Of a stretch of 64,000 bases of DNA, positions 56,301 to 63,912 are shown one piece after another. A model generated the notes under the pieces. That model was given only the letters and a program-made list of their open reading frames with translations. It had not been told where the DNA came from and searched no databases. Made by a program: the position numbers and the translations under genes. This stretch comes from Diphasiastrum complanatum (Eukaryota > Streptophyta > Lycopodiopsida > Lycopodiales > Lycopodiaceae), in NCBI GenBank assembly GCA_029204225.1, contig CM055097.1, positions 29,189,192 through 29,253,191 on the forward strand, given 5' to 3'. Positions within the stretch are counted from its first letter, which is position 1, and each line of letters opens with the position of its first letter.

Positions 56301-59300
56301 TCAAGCACAATCCAATAACCTTTGCGAACAGCTTCAACGAGTATTCCATCCTGGAAAACAAGCCTCCCTGATAGATCAGTCATGTACGTACCAAGGTACT
56401 CTTGTAAATCTGTATGTTCATGATTATTGATCCGAACAAAGCGATGACCAGTTCTATCAGCAAGGTATTCAATCAGGCTGGTTTTTCCACTAGAAGTCGG
56501 GCCTTGCAAAAGTACTGGATATCTTCGCACAAACACAGCCCTTGCAAGATTTTTCAAATTTTGTTTCACACTAGCTGTAAGGATGTAAGGGTTGTGGGGT
56601 GAAAGTGAAGAGTCAAATGGTTTTTCAACTCCTCTCTCCAACCAAAATTGCTCAACAAGTATGTAAGTAGGACCAGGCTCAGGTGGTGCTTTTGACAACA
56701 ACTTCCAGTCTCTCACCGATGCAGCATTTTTCTTAAAAATGATTACTGCAATGAGTTGCTCTACAATTGGTGCACTTTCAAGATCTAGAAGGGTTAAAAA
56801 TGACATGCAAACTCCATCATACAGAGCTCTATTGAAGCCATATACCGGCATCGCGATTTTAGTATACTCCAAAGCACGTGAAAGGCTTCGAAGACTATAA
56901 TGAGGCTTTTGACCAGCTCCATCAAGTAATCTTGTGTTGGCTTCCTCACGTGCTTGTAAATAAAAGTTGACAATCTCTTCCACTGGGGGAGACGGTAAGA
57001 GCTGTTCAAGATACCCATTTACAAACAGACTTAGATCTTCTCTGTTTATCATCTCATCTATGTAAAACTCTGTGAATCGATTCCTCAATGCCATTGGCAG
57101 ATCTCTCTTTCCCACATCAGTTGCTGGGTTCATGCAAGCAAATATTCGAAAGTTAGGACTGCGAGAGATAGTATTGATGTCGCCTCGTTCTGTAAGGCTA
57201 ATGGTTCCGTGTTCACCTTCCAGAACACCACTCAACCTTTCCAATGTCTCTCTTGGTGCTAAGTTCACTTCATCAAGTAAAATCCAATGACCATCACGCA
57301 ATGCCTTCACCAGAGCTCCTTCAACAAAAGAAAAAGCAAATGAAGTATTTGCAGCTTCTACCTGCCTCTCAGCATTACTCACATCAAGGGAAAACTTTTT
57401 CCATTTGTCAAGTAACCTCTTATCTATTGCACGCTTTCTCTTGCGACGCCCGTCTGCAATATCCTCACTTGGAGAAATAACAATGTTCAGAGTGGATGAC
57501 TCAGAGAGTTTAGCGACCTTAGTCACAGCCATCTGAAAAGCCTTAATCAATTGAGCCCACTTCCTAGACTCGGCAAAATGCTGTATTCTTGACAAAAAGT
57601 CTGCATTTTGCTGCAAAAATGGTTATAATATTTATGAGAGGATAACCAGTCATTGAAAAACTACCTGCTCAATTTTTTTTAATTAAAAGGAAAGTACCTA
57701 ATGACAAAATATCATCTTGTCAAATACCTGTGAAGGAAATGTGAGAGCAAACAGATTGCTGAATTTTTCAAGCAGCAGTAAACAAGTGCCTTGAGCTTCC
57801 ACAGGCTTGTAACCTCCCAATAACTCGGTGCTATCACTTTGTTGACTTAAGTTCTGCAAAAAATTAGGAGAAGCTGAGGAGGTATCCTTTGATATTACAT
57901 GGTGCATAGCAACAAGAACTTGGATTCAAGACAAATATAGCAACAGCTTACTAGAACAACTAATGGGACTGCTAGCTGGCGAGCCAGATGCTGCACAAGA
58001 GTGGTCTTTCCTGTGCCTGTTTCTCCAACTAATAGCGCAGGCTCCTGTTGTTCAACACACATTGCTATGTGCTCCATACTCCGCATTGCATGCCCAGTAT
58101 GTATGAAAACACTATTTGAACCAGCCTTGATCTGCAACACCAGATCCAGGACTGGCTAAATCAACCCTTCTATTACAAAAAAACCTCTACACCAAAGAAA
58201 ATAAAGGAATATGAAATGTATAGCCATTTCACCTGTGCACCATGTGAAGCCAAGATGGCACGACCAATGTGGAGAGAAGATGGGAAGACCTGACAGAGAA
58301 AATACAGATGATATACTAAACATTTCATCTAGAAACATTCCAAACAACCTCCAGCATACAAAAAGTGTATTCACACTTGTATAGCAAGACATAATATTGA
58401 CTCATTTAGGGAGAGATTATAAAAAATGAGGACCTGCAAGGCAGGTTTCAATAGCTGATCATAAAAATTCACACGTCCCAAAGGTATGTCCCATTGTTCA
58501 GCAATAGCCCTCATAACAAGCTGTCGATCTGCTGAAGAATGTATAGCACCAACAAAAATATCCAGGGCCTGCACCAGATGGTTATGGCTCCTTAATAAAA
58601 AGCATAGCCAGAAGCGATGAGGAAATTCTACTTCAAATGCTTTTTCAGAATATTTGTGTTCAATAATCTTGCCATTTCATCCTAAAATGTAAAAAAACTA
58701 CCTCAACATAGACCCGCTCTTTATATGCACTTGTTTGTGCAGTCCGTCCAACAGCTATTAAGCCAGATTTTGCTATCCTCTGACACCACTTCATCAGGTC
58801 CCTGCAATGTGTGTAAAGCCATAAAGTCATCACGAACAGAATGGTAAAGGATGAAGTAGTATGACATAAAGAGAAACATCGAATAATTTGCAGGCTCTAA
58901 GGTAGTCTATCAACAAATTCTAATGCTTCATTGAGGTAGTCAAAACATGTACGTAGTGTACACCATATATTCCACATTTTCTACTTCCAAATGTAACTCA
59001 TACAACAAACCTTGTGGAAAACTGGCGCTCGATATGCACAGAAAGGTTCCCAAGTGTGTTGACATGTATGCTAGATTGCGAGCCAATGTCTTTTAGCATG
59101 TTAAATGTCCCTGAAAGCAAGAAGCACATAAACCAGAGGTTCACAGAAGTTCTTGTGACACTTTGAATATTACTCAAAGGTAAGAGATGTCCAATCCATA
59201 CTGGTCAATAGGTAAATCTCCACCACGAACATATGCTTTTGCTTTTCCTTGTTCGCACCAGCCAAAGGAGCCTATAGCAAGGAGGAACTAAAAGAGAAAA

Positions 59301-61636
59301 AATAAAAAAGTCTATTCTATCTTGCTCTTTCCTCGCGTTTTCTGCCAACAATAACTATTGAGGGACAAAAAAGGTTTTCGCATTTTATACCCAGTAGCTT
59401 TTGAGACAAAGACACGAGCATTGGAAAACGTGACTCGATAATAGCCACAAGCTCCTCATCGTTAGGAGCATCCACAATGATTCTCTTCCAGAGGTGGTTG
59501 AATTCGTTGCTTTCTGTGATCCAAAAAATCAGTGCATCTAGTCTCCCATCAGTATCAGCCACATGTATTTATAACAATATTGAAACTGCTGCAACATGCA
59601 ACTTGTACCATATATGACTGGAAAAATCTTAATTCAACAACCAAATCAAGAGATAAACAAATTTTCACTCATAAATTGCACAAAAGCACCACGAAAAACT
59701 GAAACAGAAGGAAGTGTCCAACACAATTGCCAAAAAATCTATGGCATATTGATCAAAATAGCTCAAAAGGAGATCATTTCAAGTGCATCAGTTGATTCAG
59801 CCATTTTACCGAACTTAGAAGTAACTGTGGCACAAAGCAAGAGAACATCTACAGTAATCTGTAAATGAGAAATGGACAGGGGCTAAGCACGAGTTATGGC
59901 CTGACTATAAACCTAGCAAACTCTGCATGCACAACACCATACAGAAAGGAAGCAGCTAGGAAGCTGCCATTGACTCTTCATAAATGAACTGCCACCTCAT
60001 CGCTAAGAAATACTCTAGCACATCAATTCAACACTTATATCAACATAACACAAGAAATATATGGCACACGGGTAGACGCACATTGAGAAGGAATCCCATT
60101 CATTAGGACTTAAATCATACACAGAGACTGACACTAATTTGGTCACTTGGCAGTAGAGTTTTGGCCTTGAACTTGAGTTGATCATGCCAGAGACTTCAAA
60201 ATCTAGATGCAATGAGAAAGTGAACTGTTTGCTCAGATTTGATTTCCTAGAACTTGAAGGGATTATAATAGGAAAGGAAAATCTAGTTTCAAGCCCCTAA
60301 AGACTCTGAAAGCACAAAACTTCAGAATGACCCATTGAAGGGCCATCCCAAACGTCAAAGTTTGGAAAAATCCAATCTTTACAAATTTGGGTAAAACAAA
60401 TTATTTGGATGAACTTAAGTTATAAATCAAAGACAAGTGGTAACGTGAAACCACTATGACATAGCAAAATTAAATAGCTATCTATAAGTTTCTAAATCTA
60501 ACCAAAATTAAGCTACCGAGAAATCAATCAATACTTTTATCCTACCACGTGAGACAGCTTTACAATGATGTAAACCTCTGAAGGATCGAGAGTTTTCCAG
60601 CTTGGGATACATTTTCACTTGCTAATTCAGTTTCAGCCTCATCGTGTTGCACCGTCTCCTGTAGTTACCCATTCACTGCCTAGATCTGCTCCTACTTTCT
60701 CTTCTTTGTGTTCTACTACTGGAGGATCTCAATAAAGCCACGAACAAGCAATCTCTGCTGCGTTCTCCAGCCAGAGATAGCTCTACCAGTAGCTATAAAT
60801 TTCAACCTAAGGATTCTAATGGAGCTGTGATTTCAGTTTCTGGGGAGCCAAGTACACCATATAATTACTAACTGTAGGTAAAAGAAAGTTTCTTCAATCT
60901 GCTTTCTTTCGACATTTAAACTTTGAGCATTTAGTATGAATAACCAAACAAATTACAAGTTACAATGTGTGCTCAAAATCTACCACTAAAACAAAATAGT
61001 GGATCAAAATAAGTCTGAATCACAGTCTCACAGCTCGCCTTGATATGCAGATATACTTTGTTTTAAAATTTCATATCAAAATTACATTCAAGTGAAATAA
61101 AAGTAGACATATCAAGATTGACAATAGACTTGGTCCTATCTAAGAGCACTACGTATTCGAGGTCAGCATCCCTTGACATTCAAAATATAGCACAAAAATA
61201 AAATAGTGGATTAAAATAAGTCTGAATCACAGTCTCACAGGTTGCCTTAATTTGCAGATATATTCTGTTTTAGAATTTCAAATCAAAATTACATGCAAGA
61301 TCAATAAAAGATTGGGCCATCAGTAGACAGCAAAAATCATTCGATTAACAATAGACTTAGTCCTATTTAAGAGCACTACGTAATGCTGGACGATTCAAGG
61401 TCAGCATCCTTTGACATTCAAATGAGCTCTTAGCTTCAAATGCTACAAATTACAGTGACCAGTGACCTGATGGAGTGAAATTGTAAGCAAACTTTCTTAA
61501 GATCCACATCCATGTCATGCTCTCTGTAGCATTGAAATATCAAAAATTCCAAATAGGTCATACCTGCATGCGTTGAACCAAACTTCATCCGAGTGATAGT
61601 TGAAAACAGACGAAAATTGTCAGCTGCATGAATTAT
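24292..61636 (-). CDS. MDN1: Midasin (MDN1/Rea1), internal portion: AAA1 end through AAA4 and pre-AAA5; 19 exons located
   Basis: Midasin is a giant dynein-like AAA+ ATPase (about 4,900-5,600 residues in known species). It strips assembly factors from pre-60S ribosomal particles in nucleolus and nucleoplasm. Visible signatures in order: AAA1 sensor region; AAA2 Walker A GETGTGKTT, Walker B WILLDEVNLAP, sensor MNPATDVGKRDLP; AAA3 GPTSSGKTS and WIVLDELNLAP; AAA4 GETGCGKTT, LFLVDEISLAEDS and MNPGGDFGKKELSPALRNRF. The set totals about 4.1 kb, roughly 1,380 codons. Junction phases agree at nearly all joins; exceptions are around 59.2-59.6 kb. Catalytic motifs are intact and splice sites good, so the gene looks functional. 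The N-terminus, AAA5-6, the acidic linker and the MIDAS domain are not in view. Introns between 53611 and 34905 and between 34277 and 24834 are 18,705 and 9,442 bp and are full of LINEs. Confidence 0.93.
24761..24834 (-). CDS. MDN1: MDN1 exon beyond the 9.4-kb intron
   Basis: Acceptor TGATACAG; GG completes the split Gly codon and the protein continues TGLSASGGQKRKNECVQQLL, then QALP, the expected continuation of LDGMTFG. The donor CCA|GTAGTA is moderate. Confidence 0.8.
25490..27395 (-). mobile_element. LINE: ORF1 end, readthrough-type junction, deleted endonuclease; RT and 3' end absent
   Basis: On the minus strand: ORF1 coiled coil (KLEVIHLRTENQQLRTEID, from about 27390), RRM-like domain to TAG at 26713-26711, a hairpin, then endonuclease (GVWNCHG, FMDTHES, GGVACLYRESL). 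The endonuclease jumps from GYVLL straight to CHPHSGG near 26220, losing the GDFNAR segment. It continues to SDHS and the linker and stops near 25490 at FTFFTSD. The interval 24835-25489 is otherwise featureless intron. Confidence 0.8.
26671..26713 (-). promoter_or_regulatory. ORF1 stop TAG + 6-nt spacer + GC-rich hairpin (readthrough candidate, copy L)
   Basis: TAG 26713-26711, spacer GAAATT 26710-26705, hairpin 26704-26671 with arms GGGGTACCC and GGGACCCC. The frame after TAG runs on without a stop into GVWNCHGIHSSS of the endonuclease. Confidence 0.6.
28371..30767 (-). pseudogene. LINE ORF2 endonuclease and reverse transcriptase (copy K)
   Basis: EEP endonuclease: GVWNCDGIHSSS (before 30767), FFMETHES, GGVACLYRESL, LTGDFNARTASRQ, GSYTCHPHSGGHSVVDYL and TTLSDHSFLSF. 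RT: FWREFIPRAPPPLL, SWCTNIIHLIHKNGDPMVP, NYRTIMIGHVLAK, CCFVDFMKAFDSVPRSLL, YIDELEQVI, AILLYADDVV, TYLGVLFSGPTFS. The catalytic motifs are present but split over several frames, so the copy is dead. Confidence 0.8.
30840..30885 (-). promoter_or_regulatory. ORF1 stop TAG + 6-nt spacer + GC-rich hairpin (readthrough candidate, copy K)
   Basis: TAG 30885-30883, spacer GAATTC 30882-30877, hairpin 30876-30840: arms GGGGCCCC(C)GGGAT and ATCCCGGGGCCCC pair over 13 bp with one bulged C and a 10-nt loop. The frame stays open after TAG through PGPHPYHLQIGVWNCDG; no in-frame ATG occurs before FFMETHES. Confidence 0.65.
30883..32139 (-). pseudogene. LINE ORF1 (copy K) with N-terminal minisatellite
   Basis: Starts MVPPRAARRTVLPPRPS. 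The N-terminal ~110 residues are an expanded repeat of PLATSPTP-like units (31720-32090). Then come SPSKLVELFSSWEADQMRAD-type sequence and a coiled coil (KELTPLKEVVV, VASLEHMINDRQVA); after a frameshift near 31457, VISATISEERSREQKAHNIR and the RRM-like domain DDLTYIQVEER follow. Stops by C-to-T change interrupt the last part (near 30985 and 30960). It ends TPSRSQS-TAG at 30883. Confidence 0.75.
31720..32090. repeat. Minisatellite inside LINE ORF1 (GGTGGGTGAGGTAGCGAGG-like units)
   Basis: About fifteen imperfect units of roughly 20-30 bp, mostly variants of GGTGGGTGAGGTAGC with (AGC)GAGGGA(G) extensions. On the coding strand they give PLATSPTPLATS. Other family ORF1s have a shorter Pro/Ser/Thr-rich N-terminus here (for example 43800-43960), so this copy expanded. 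Confidence 0.85.
32261..32308. repeat. (AG)24 tract at the 5' end of LINE K
   Basis: Pure tract; on the LINE strand it is (CT)24 directly upstream of the element leader. The flank beyond (32309-32563) is not LINE sequence, so the tract probably belonged to the target. Confidence 0.9.
32564..33955 (-). mobile_element. 5'-truncated LINE (copy J) with complete 3' end and (CT)n tail
   Basis: Starts in the C-terminal part of RT (TIVAPTTMYAVEAWCTGIP near 33880), continues IYRAYSRVTLWGPLGVKPDF and the zinc region (CTLGEVESEEHFLFRC), basic tail DYHDSQQTQITSFFSRRRSR, 3' UTR, hairpin, TTAATAAAGC and (CT)8 (32580-32564). Several frameshifts. At 33955 it abuts LTR/PBS sequence. Confidence 0.8.
33957..34250 (-). 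repeat. LTR with adjacent primer binding site, remnant of an LTR retroelement
   Basis: Minus strand: TGGTATCAGAGCACTTTCC (PBS, about 33975-33957) directly after an LTR end (...TATGTTCATAAC). A TATATATAG-like word near 34140 could be its promoter. The PBS neighbourhood matches the element at 5.48 kb. The interior was lost at the junction with LINE J. The LTR's outer limit is approximate. Confidence 0.65.
34277..34430 (-). CDS. MDN1: MDN1 exon, RDLLSWV region
   Basis: WFQQFQESGRLLSLRDLLSW, then VSYIN and AYIHGAFLVLLDGMTF. Acceptor CTTACAG, donor TTTG|GTAGGT opening a 9.4-kb intron. Confidence 0.93.
34545..34599 (-). CDS. MDN1: MDN1 55-bp exon ending in a GC donor
   Basis: Encodes LMGPHLECVVEPLLQFWQ. 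Phase agrees on both sides (Arg codon split 2+1 upstream, phase 0 downstream). Acceptor TTGGCAG; the donor is CAG|GCAAGT, the canonical form of a GC-AG intron. Confidence 0.85.
34712..34905 (-). CDS. MDN1: MDN1 exon, AAA4 sensor 1 and Arg finger
   Basis: VLAEKGGPTLEEII directly continues NSVLEPKRSL across the 18.7-kb intron, in phase. MNPGGDFGKKELSPALRNRF and TEIWVPSIDDMDDIKS are textbook Midasin. Acceptor CTGTAG, donor ACAG|GTGTTA. Confidence 0.95.
34906..36260. other. MDN1 intron, no recognised element
   Basis: AT-rich DNA with short A-runs and no convincing frame, repeat or splice-flanked exon on either strand. Confidence 0.5.
36266..36370 (-). repeat. Third PBS-like site with LTR end
   Basis: The minus strand has ATGGTATCAGAACTTC after ...TTTTCGAAC; GGTATCAGA matches the initiator-tRNA-Met site but the next bases differ. 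Only a short flank can be attributed to the LTR. Confidence 0.45.
36370..39310 (-). pseudogene. Old, heavily decayed LINE of a different lineage
   Basis: On the minus strand: ORF1-like coiled coil and domain (RLQCQLKEAMEQMMEMGTRI near 39210; EIRQKALNLRMIQI near 39030), an endonuclease-like start (NIDDFSINIALALKSYLQKV near 38560), and far downstream RT words FVDFRRVFDTMP and LGVK-stop-GCPLSPT (36400-36580). Order and spacing fit one ~3-kb element with many stops. It differs from the CT-tailed family. The assignment rests on short motifs. Confidence 0.45.
39694..40566 (+). pseudogene. LINE endonuclease, N-terminus missing (copy G)
   Basis: EEP fold motifs: HILLTGDFNARTSSRQ, SYTCHPHSEGHSVVDYLMGS, and TTLSDHSFLSFDIGHLPP (catalytic SDH). 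One in-frame TAG near 39883 and the missing N-terminal Asn and Glu motifs make it inactive. Confidence 0.8.
40608..41358 (+). pseudogene. LINE reverse transcriptase, N-terminal half (copy G)
   Basis: RFLFSSWRTS-like linker, then AISPRPPEFSFFTSEMVLSA, NSAVVSGFPSSRCTNIIHPI, NYRTIMIGHVLA, and after a frameshift AMGQAGFQAHYSTAYHIFTL and YCCFVDFRKAFDF. Motifs after the first catalytic Asp (FVDFRKAFD) are gone, including YADD. Confidence 0.8.
41359..41744. other. Foreign 380-bp insert with nine GCATG motifs
   Basis: It does not resemble other LINE copies. Between 41516 and 41648 GCATG occurs nine times, mostly as CTTGCATG or ATGCATG. Simple insertion is not proven, because about 1.2 kb of LINE sequence is missing at the same place. 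Confidence 0.6.
41745..42521 (+). pseudogene. LINE ORF2 C-terminal domain (copy G)
   Basis: Open reading frame: LHDQGYRLSWFSQASHLLLV, YIRRFLYRTYLERTWRNQLG, PRYLDSGLPHCLRFTLGQLR, zinc motif CQFCSLGEVESEEHFIFRC (C-x2-C-x9-H-x4-C, zf-RVT type), basic TSFFTRRRSR and an acidic run of Asp/Glu. This domain follows RT in plant LINEs and probably binds template RNA. Stop at 42519-42521. Confidence 0.8.
42884..43346 (+). pseudogene. LINE ORF1, N-terminally truncated (half-LINE 1)
   Basis: Open frame: SFISATFTESRLREQKALNI, RIRGITNSHDVVGEAKKFLE, DTLVIRFASTTGRHEVLGKR, TIYLDEDLTFIQVQEWKKAK, RLIYRDGIIRFIDI. This is the RRM/C-terminal nucleic-acid-binding part of LINE ORF1p. It ends in AGT TAG TGT without the hairpin found at ORF1 stops of the full-length LINEs. 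The coiled coil is missing, so trimerisation is not expected. Confidence 0.75.
42884..43580 (+). mobile_element. ORF1-only 'half-LINE' copy 1, with (TTC)n(TC)n tail
   Basis: Contains ORF1 from the RRM-like part onward, a 3' region of about 200 bp unlike the full LINEs, then the family signature (CGCCTTTTGGCATGG, TTAATAAAGCTT) and a tail of TTC units followed by TC units (43548-43580). No endonuclease or RT. It starts directly after the end of LINE G and ends at the leader of LINE H. Confidence 0.75.
43792..44966 (+). pseudogene. LINE ORF1 (copy H), one frameshift
   Basis: ATG at 43792 (MAPPPRTSLTRRTRSPAATS), a Pro/Ser/Thr/Ala-rich N-terminus, a frame change near 44085, then TELFSSWQLDQIKTDFQTLR, a coiled coil (SQLKGTVSSLINEKTMLQSR and ELETKLEKQQEEALSW), the ISSVISATISKEKSRDQKAH linker and the RRM-like domain (TLIIRFTSLQSRRDALRCRA, DDDLTYIQVEERRKAFQ). 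Ends SAPSSSQC-TAG. ORF1p binds element RNA; the coiled coil should oligomerise. The earlier frame from 43765 is just upstream read-in. Confidence 0.8.
44964..45006 (+). promoter_or_regulatory. ORF1 stop TAG + 6-nt spacer + GC-rich hairpin (readthrough candidate, copy H)
   Basis: TAG 44964-44966, spacer GGATTT 44967-44972, hairpin 44973-45006: GGGGTCCC(C)GGG against CCC(C)GGGGCCCC with a ~10-nt loop. After TAG the ORF1 frame reads GFGVPGFGSAPGPHPHHLRI, then GV, a TGA where other copies have Trp, then NCDGIHSSS of the endonuclease. Confidence 0.65.
45040..45848 (+). pseudogene. LINE ORF2 endonuclease domain (copy H)
   Basis: EEP/APE-type nuclease: NCDGIHSSS (catalytic Asn), LLLFMETHES (catalytic Glu), GRVACLYRESL, LLTGDFNARTSSRQ (Asp/Asn), SYTCHPHSGGHSVVHYLMGS and TTLSDHSYLSF (Asp-His). 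All catalytic motifs are present. The first ATG in this frame (45105) lies at FMETHES, after the Asn motif, so initiation there would give an incomplete enzyme. Broken at both sides by a TGA and a stop at 45846. It nicks target DNA for target-primed reverse transcription. Confidence 0.8.
46081..47234 (+). pseudogene. LINE ORF2 reverse transcriptase (copy H)
   Basis: Linker YDTECRSLHHLV and RRTLRQKKRAFDDSEGKRLV, a TAA at 46339, then the RT proper: NSAVVSGFPSSWCTNIIHPI, NYRTIMIGHVLTKLYG, YCCFVDFRKAFDSVPRSLLI, STIGVKQGCSLSPVLFGLYI, LIAILLYADDVVLVSRTREG. All catalytic Asp residues are present. A TGA at 47233-47235, at a position that is Trp in LINE I (TWGF) and in K (QWGL), ends the frame. The two stops are the main lesions. 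Confidence 0.85.
47238..48500 (+). pseudogene. LINE ORF2 thumb and zinc-finger C-terminus (copy H)
   Basis: KTKIMVFNTSRAFMQRQELM, SYTYLGILFFGPTFSMQQAA, AEIWCTGLPSSHWASISRLQ, then a frameshift near 47770 and LHDQGYRLSWFSQASHFLLD, QLGVKPAYYWTHFIELDTAG, zinc motif CQFCSLGEVESEDHFIFRC and IPSFFSRRRGRDF. Frames that run past 48500 (to 48586 or 48914) are read-through into the next leader. Confidence 0.8.
48775..49381 (+). pseudogene. LINE ORF1 (copy I), RRM region deleted
   Basis: ATG at 48775 (MAPRNKRGGR, then a stop by frameshift). The other frame gives DYTPSKPTEGLFAYDISFIR and a long coiled coil (LKRQLHFFEIENGKLASDLY, RMEQLEQENIYLKQRIAEH, ISSLEKQVEETKTWAARF). The RRM-like domain is absent: ORF1 passes into RIGFWNCNG of the endonuclease within about 60 bp, so an internal deletion is likely. 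Confidence 0.7.
49366..50471 (+). pseudogene. LINE ORF2 endonuclease (copy I)
   Basis: FWNCNGILSSSSAGD, then DILLLAETHESL (catalytic Glu), GSGGVACLTKDV, LILLAGDFNARTSIKQ and HFTCHPHGGGHSVVDYFIGS. The last motif is altered: PPTIFYHSLLLL where others have TTLSDHS, so the catalytic Asp is Tyr. The protein ends at 50471 in a frame break in the linker. Confidence 0.8.
50558..52743 (+). pseudogene. LINE ORF2 reverse transcriptase and zinc-finger domain (copy I), one 17-bp duplication
   Basis: First part: SVIFGLPTSWCTNLLHPILK, NYRTIMISHTMAKLYGSVLK, CCFVDFRKAFDSVPRHLLLQ, STVGVKQ. Here GTTAAGCAGGACATGGA is tandemly repeated (about 51146-51180), shifting the frame. From 51190 one open frame of 517 codons: MSPTLFALYIDDLERIIREE, IPILLYADDVILLSRSTSGL, TYLGVLFTGPLLTFRPAALS, zinc motif CQCCSLQEIEDEFHFIFRC, basic C-terminus. 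Catalytic residues are intact; the duplication and the linker break are the main lesions. Confidence 0.85.
52926..53410 (+). pseudogene. LINE ORF1 5' fragment
   Basis: Starts right after the (CT)11 tail of LINE I: MPPCKAPPRSPLPRRHG, an Ala/Pro-rich stretch, PPYTPSKSPELFLS, then KADFHNMKIELLQLKETVAM and SKITHLEQVIGNKQISVSKT, corresponding to the ORF1 coiled coil of copy H. Sequence similarity ends near 53410. The rest to the MDN1 exon at 53611 is intron without features. Confidence 0.7.
53611..53913 (-). CDS. MDN1: MDN1 exon with AAA4 Walker B
   Basis: 303 bp, 101 codons. LFLVDEISLAEDSVLERLNS then VLEPKRSL; donor CTG|GTAACA opens an 18.7-kb intron. The acceptor TGTTCAG at 53914 gives phase 0 with the preceding exon. 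Confidence 0.95.
54056..54160 (-). CDS. MDN1: MDN1 exon, AAA4 core
   Basis: 105 bp, 35 codons, phase 0. GYRPVRDKESILLQYHDAVK continues DFLG from the preceding exon. Acceptor ATGATAG, donor GAG|GTAAGT. Confidence 0.9.
54319..54514 (-). CDS. MDN1: MDN1 exon with AAA4 Walker A
   Basis: IVWTKSMKRLFYLVNKCYEH, then LLVGETGCGKTT and NCHQNTETSDFLG. Acceptor GTTGTAG, donor GGG|GTAATT. Confidence 0.95.
54690..54763 (-). CDS. MDN1: MDN1 exon between AAA3 and AAA4
   Basis: Acceptor TTCGAAG, donor GGCAA|GTATGT. Encodes FAGDLRLESLQKCLESPEAV, then LQFG; the split Lys codon joins in phase to IVWTKSMKRL. The 990-bp intron before it holds no recognised gene. Confidence 0.85.
55754..57610 (-). CDS. MDN1: MDN1 long exon: AAA2 Walker B to end of AAA3
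   Basis: 1,857 bp, 619 codons, phase 0 at both ends; acceptor TTTGCAG at 57611, donor AAG|GTATAT. Order: basic coiled segment (GRRKRKRAIDKR), AAA2 Walker B (WILLDEVNLAP), sensor 1 (FACMNPATDVGKRDLP) and arginine finger region (ALRNRFTE); AAA3 Walker A (LLQGPTSSGKTSL), HEHTDLQEYLG, Walker B (WIVLDELNLAP) and sensor (FATQNPPGLYGGRK, SRAFRNRF). The length is intact and no stop interrupts it. The frame remains open past the donor to 55460, which is intron read-through. Confidence 0.97.
57728..57853 (-). CDS. MDN1: MDN1 exon, AAA2 core
   Basis: 126 bp, 42 codons. NLSQQSDSTELLGGYKPVEA is among the most conserved Midasin stretches. Acceptor TTGCAG, donor CAG|GTATTT. Confidence 0.95.
57952..58131 (-). 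CDS. MDN1: MDN1 exon with AAA2 Walker A
   Basis: 180 bp, exactly 60 codons, phase 0. Carries GETGTGKTT (ATP-binding P-loop) about two-thirds along. Acceptor TTGCAG, donor CTA|GTAAGC. Confidence 0.95.
58233..58289 (-). CDS. MDN1: MDN1 19-codon exon before AAA2
   Basis: 57 bp, phase 0, acceptor TGTCAG, donor CACAG|GTGAAA. Encodes VFPSSLHIGRAILASHGAQ, the loop leading into AAA2. Confidence 0.85.
58434..58568 (-). CDS. MDN1: MDN1 exon between AAA1 and AAA2
   Basis: 135 bp, phase 0 at both ends, acceptor GTGCAG, donor CAG|GTCCTC. Encodes ALDIFVGAIHSSADRQLVMR, then AIAEQWDIPLGRVNFYDQLL. Confidence 0.9.
58702..58801 (-). CDS. MDN1: MDN1 exon, RDLMKWC region
   Basis: Acceptor TTGCAG, donor GAG|GTAGTT. 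DLMKWCQRIAKSGLIAVGRT and the following TSAYKERVYVE are characteristic of the Midasin inter-AAA segment. Phase 0 at its end. Confidence 0.9.
59011..59110 (-). CDS. MDN1: MDN1 exon between AAA1 and AAA2
   Basis: Acceptor TTTCAG, donor ACAAG|GTTTG. Reads TFNMLKDIGSQSSIHVNTLG, then NLSVHIERQFST; the split Arg codon joins perfectly to DLMKWCQRIAKSG in the next exon. Confidence 0.8.
59202..59271 (-). CDS. MDN1: MDN1 exon after AAA1 (donor uncertain)
   Basis: Acceptor CTATAG at 59272. Reads SFGWCEQGKAKAYVRGGDLP. The best-looking donor (CA|GTATGG) does not fit the phase of the next exon; donors at CGTG|GTGG would. A micro-exon is another possibility. Confidence 0.6.
59391..59562 (-). CDS. MDN1: MDN1 exon, AAA1 lid side (start uncertain)
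   Basis: Contains NEFNHLWKRIIVDAPNDEEL and AIIESRFPMLVSLSQKLLG, a Midasin-type stretch after the AAA1 sensor. The donor GGGTATAA at 59390 leaves one base. No acceptor gives the phase required by the upstream exon (GGGAG at 59543 is off by one), so the 5' edge or a missing small exon is unresolved. Confidence 0.7.
59563..61563. other. MDN1 intron(s), no recognised coding sequence
   Basis: AT-rich sequence. A small exon may be hidden here because the phases on either side do not match. The only structure noted is the imperfect duplication at 60992-61423. Confidence 0.5.
60992..61423. repeat. Imperfect tandem duplication (~200 bp, two copies)
   Basis: Copy 1 (about 60992-61185) and copy 2 (about 61198-61423) share AAATAGTGGATNAAAATAAG, GTCTGAATCACAGTCTCACA, AGAGCACTACGTA and GGTCAGCATCC in order. 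Copy 2 has a ~30-bp extra segment. Confidence 0.8.
61564..61636 (-). CDS. MDN1: MDN1 exon, AAA1 sensor region
   Basis: Between TTCCCAG (acceptor) and GTATGACC (donor). Encodes IIHAADNFRLFSTITRMKF plus five residues, the pattern of Midasin AAA1 after Walker B. Ends with one base of a split codon. Exons 5' of it were not found up to 64 kb. Confidence 0.65.
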
Positions 61637-63875
<2,239 letters not shown>

Positions 63876-63912
63876 GCGATGGTGATCCTCCCCTCCTAGT
63901 CCGCCCTCCTCC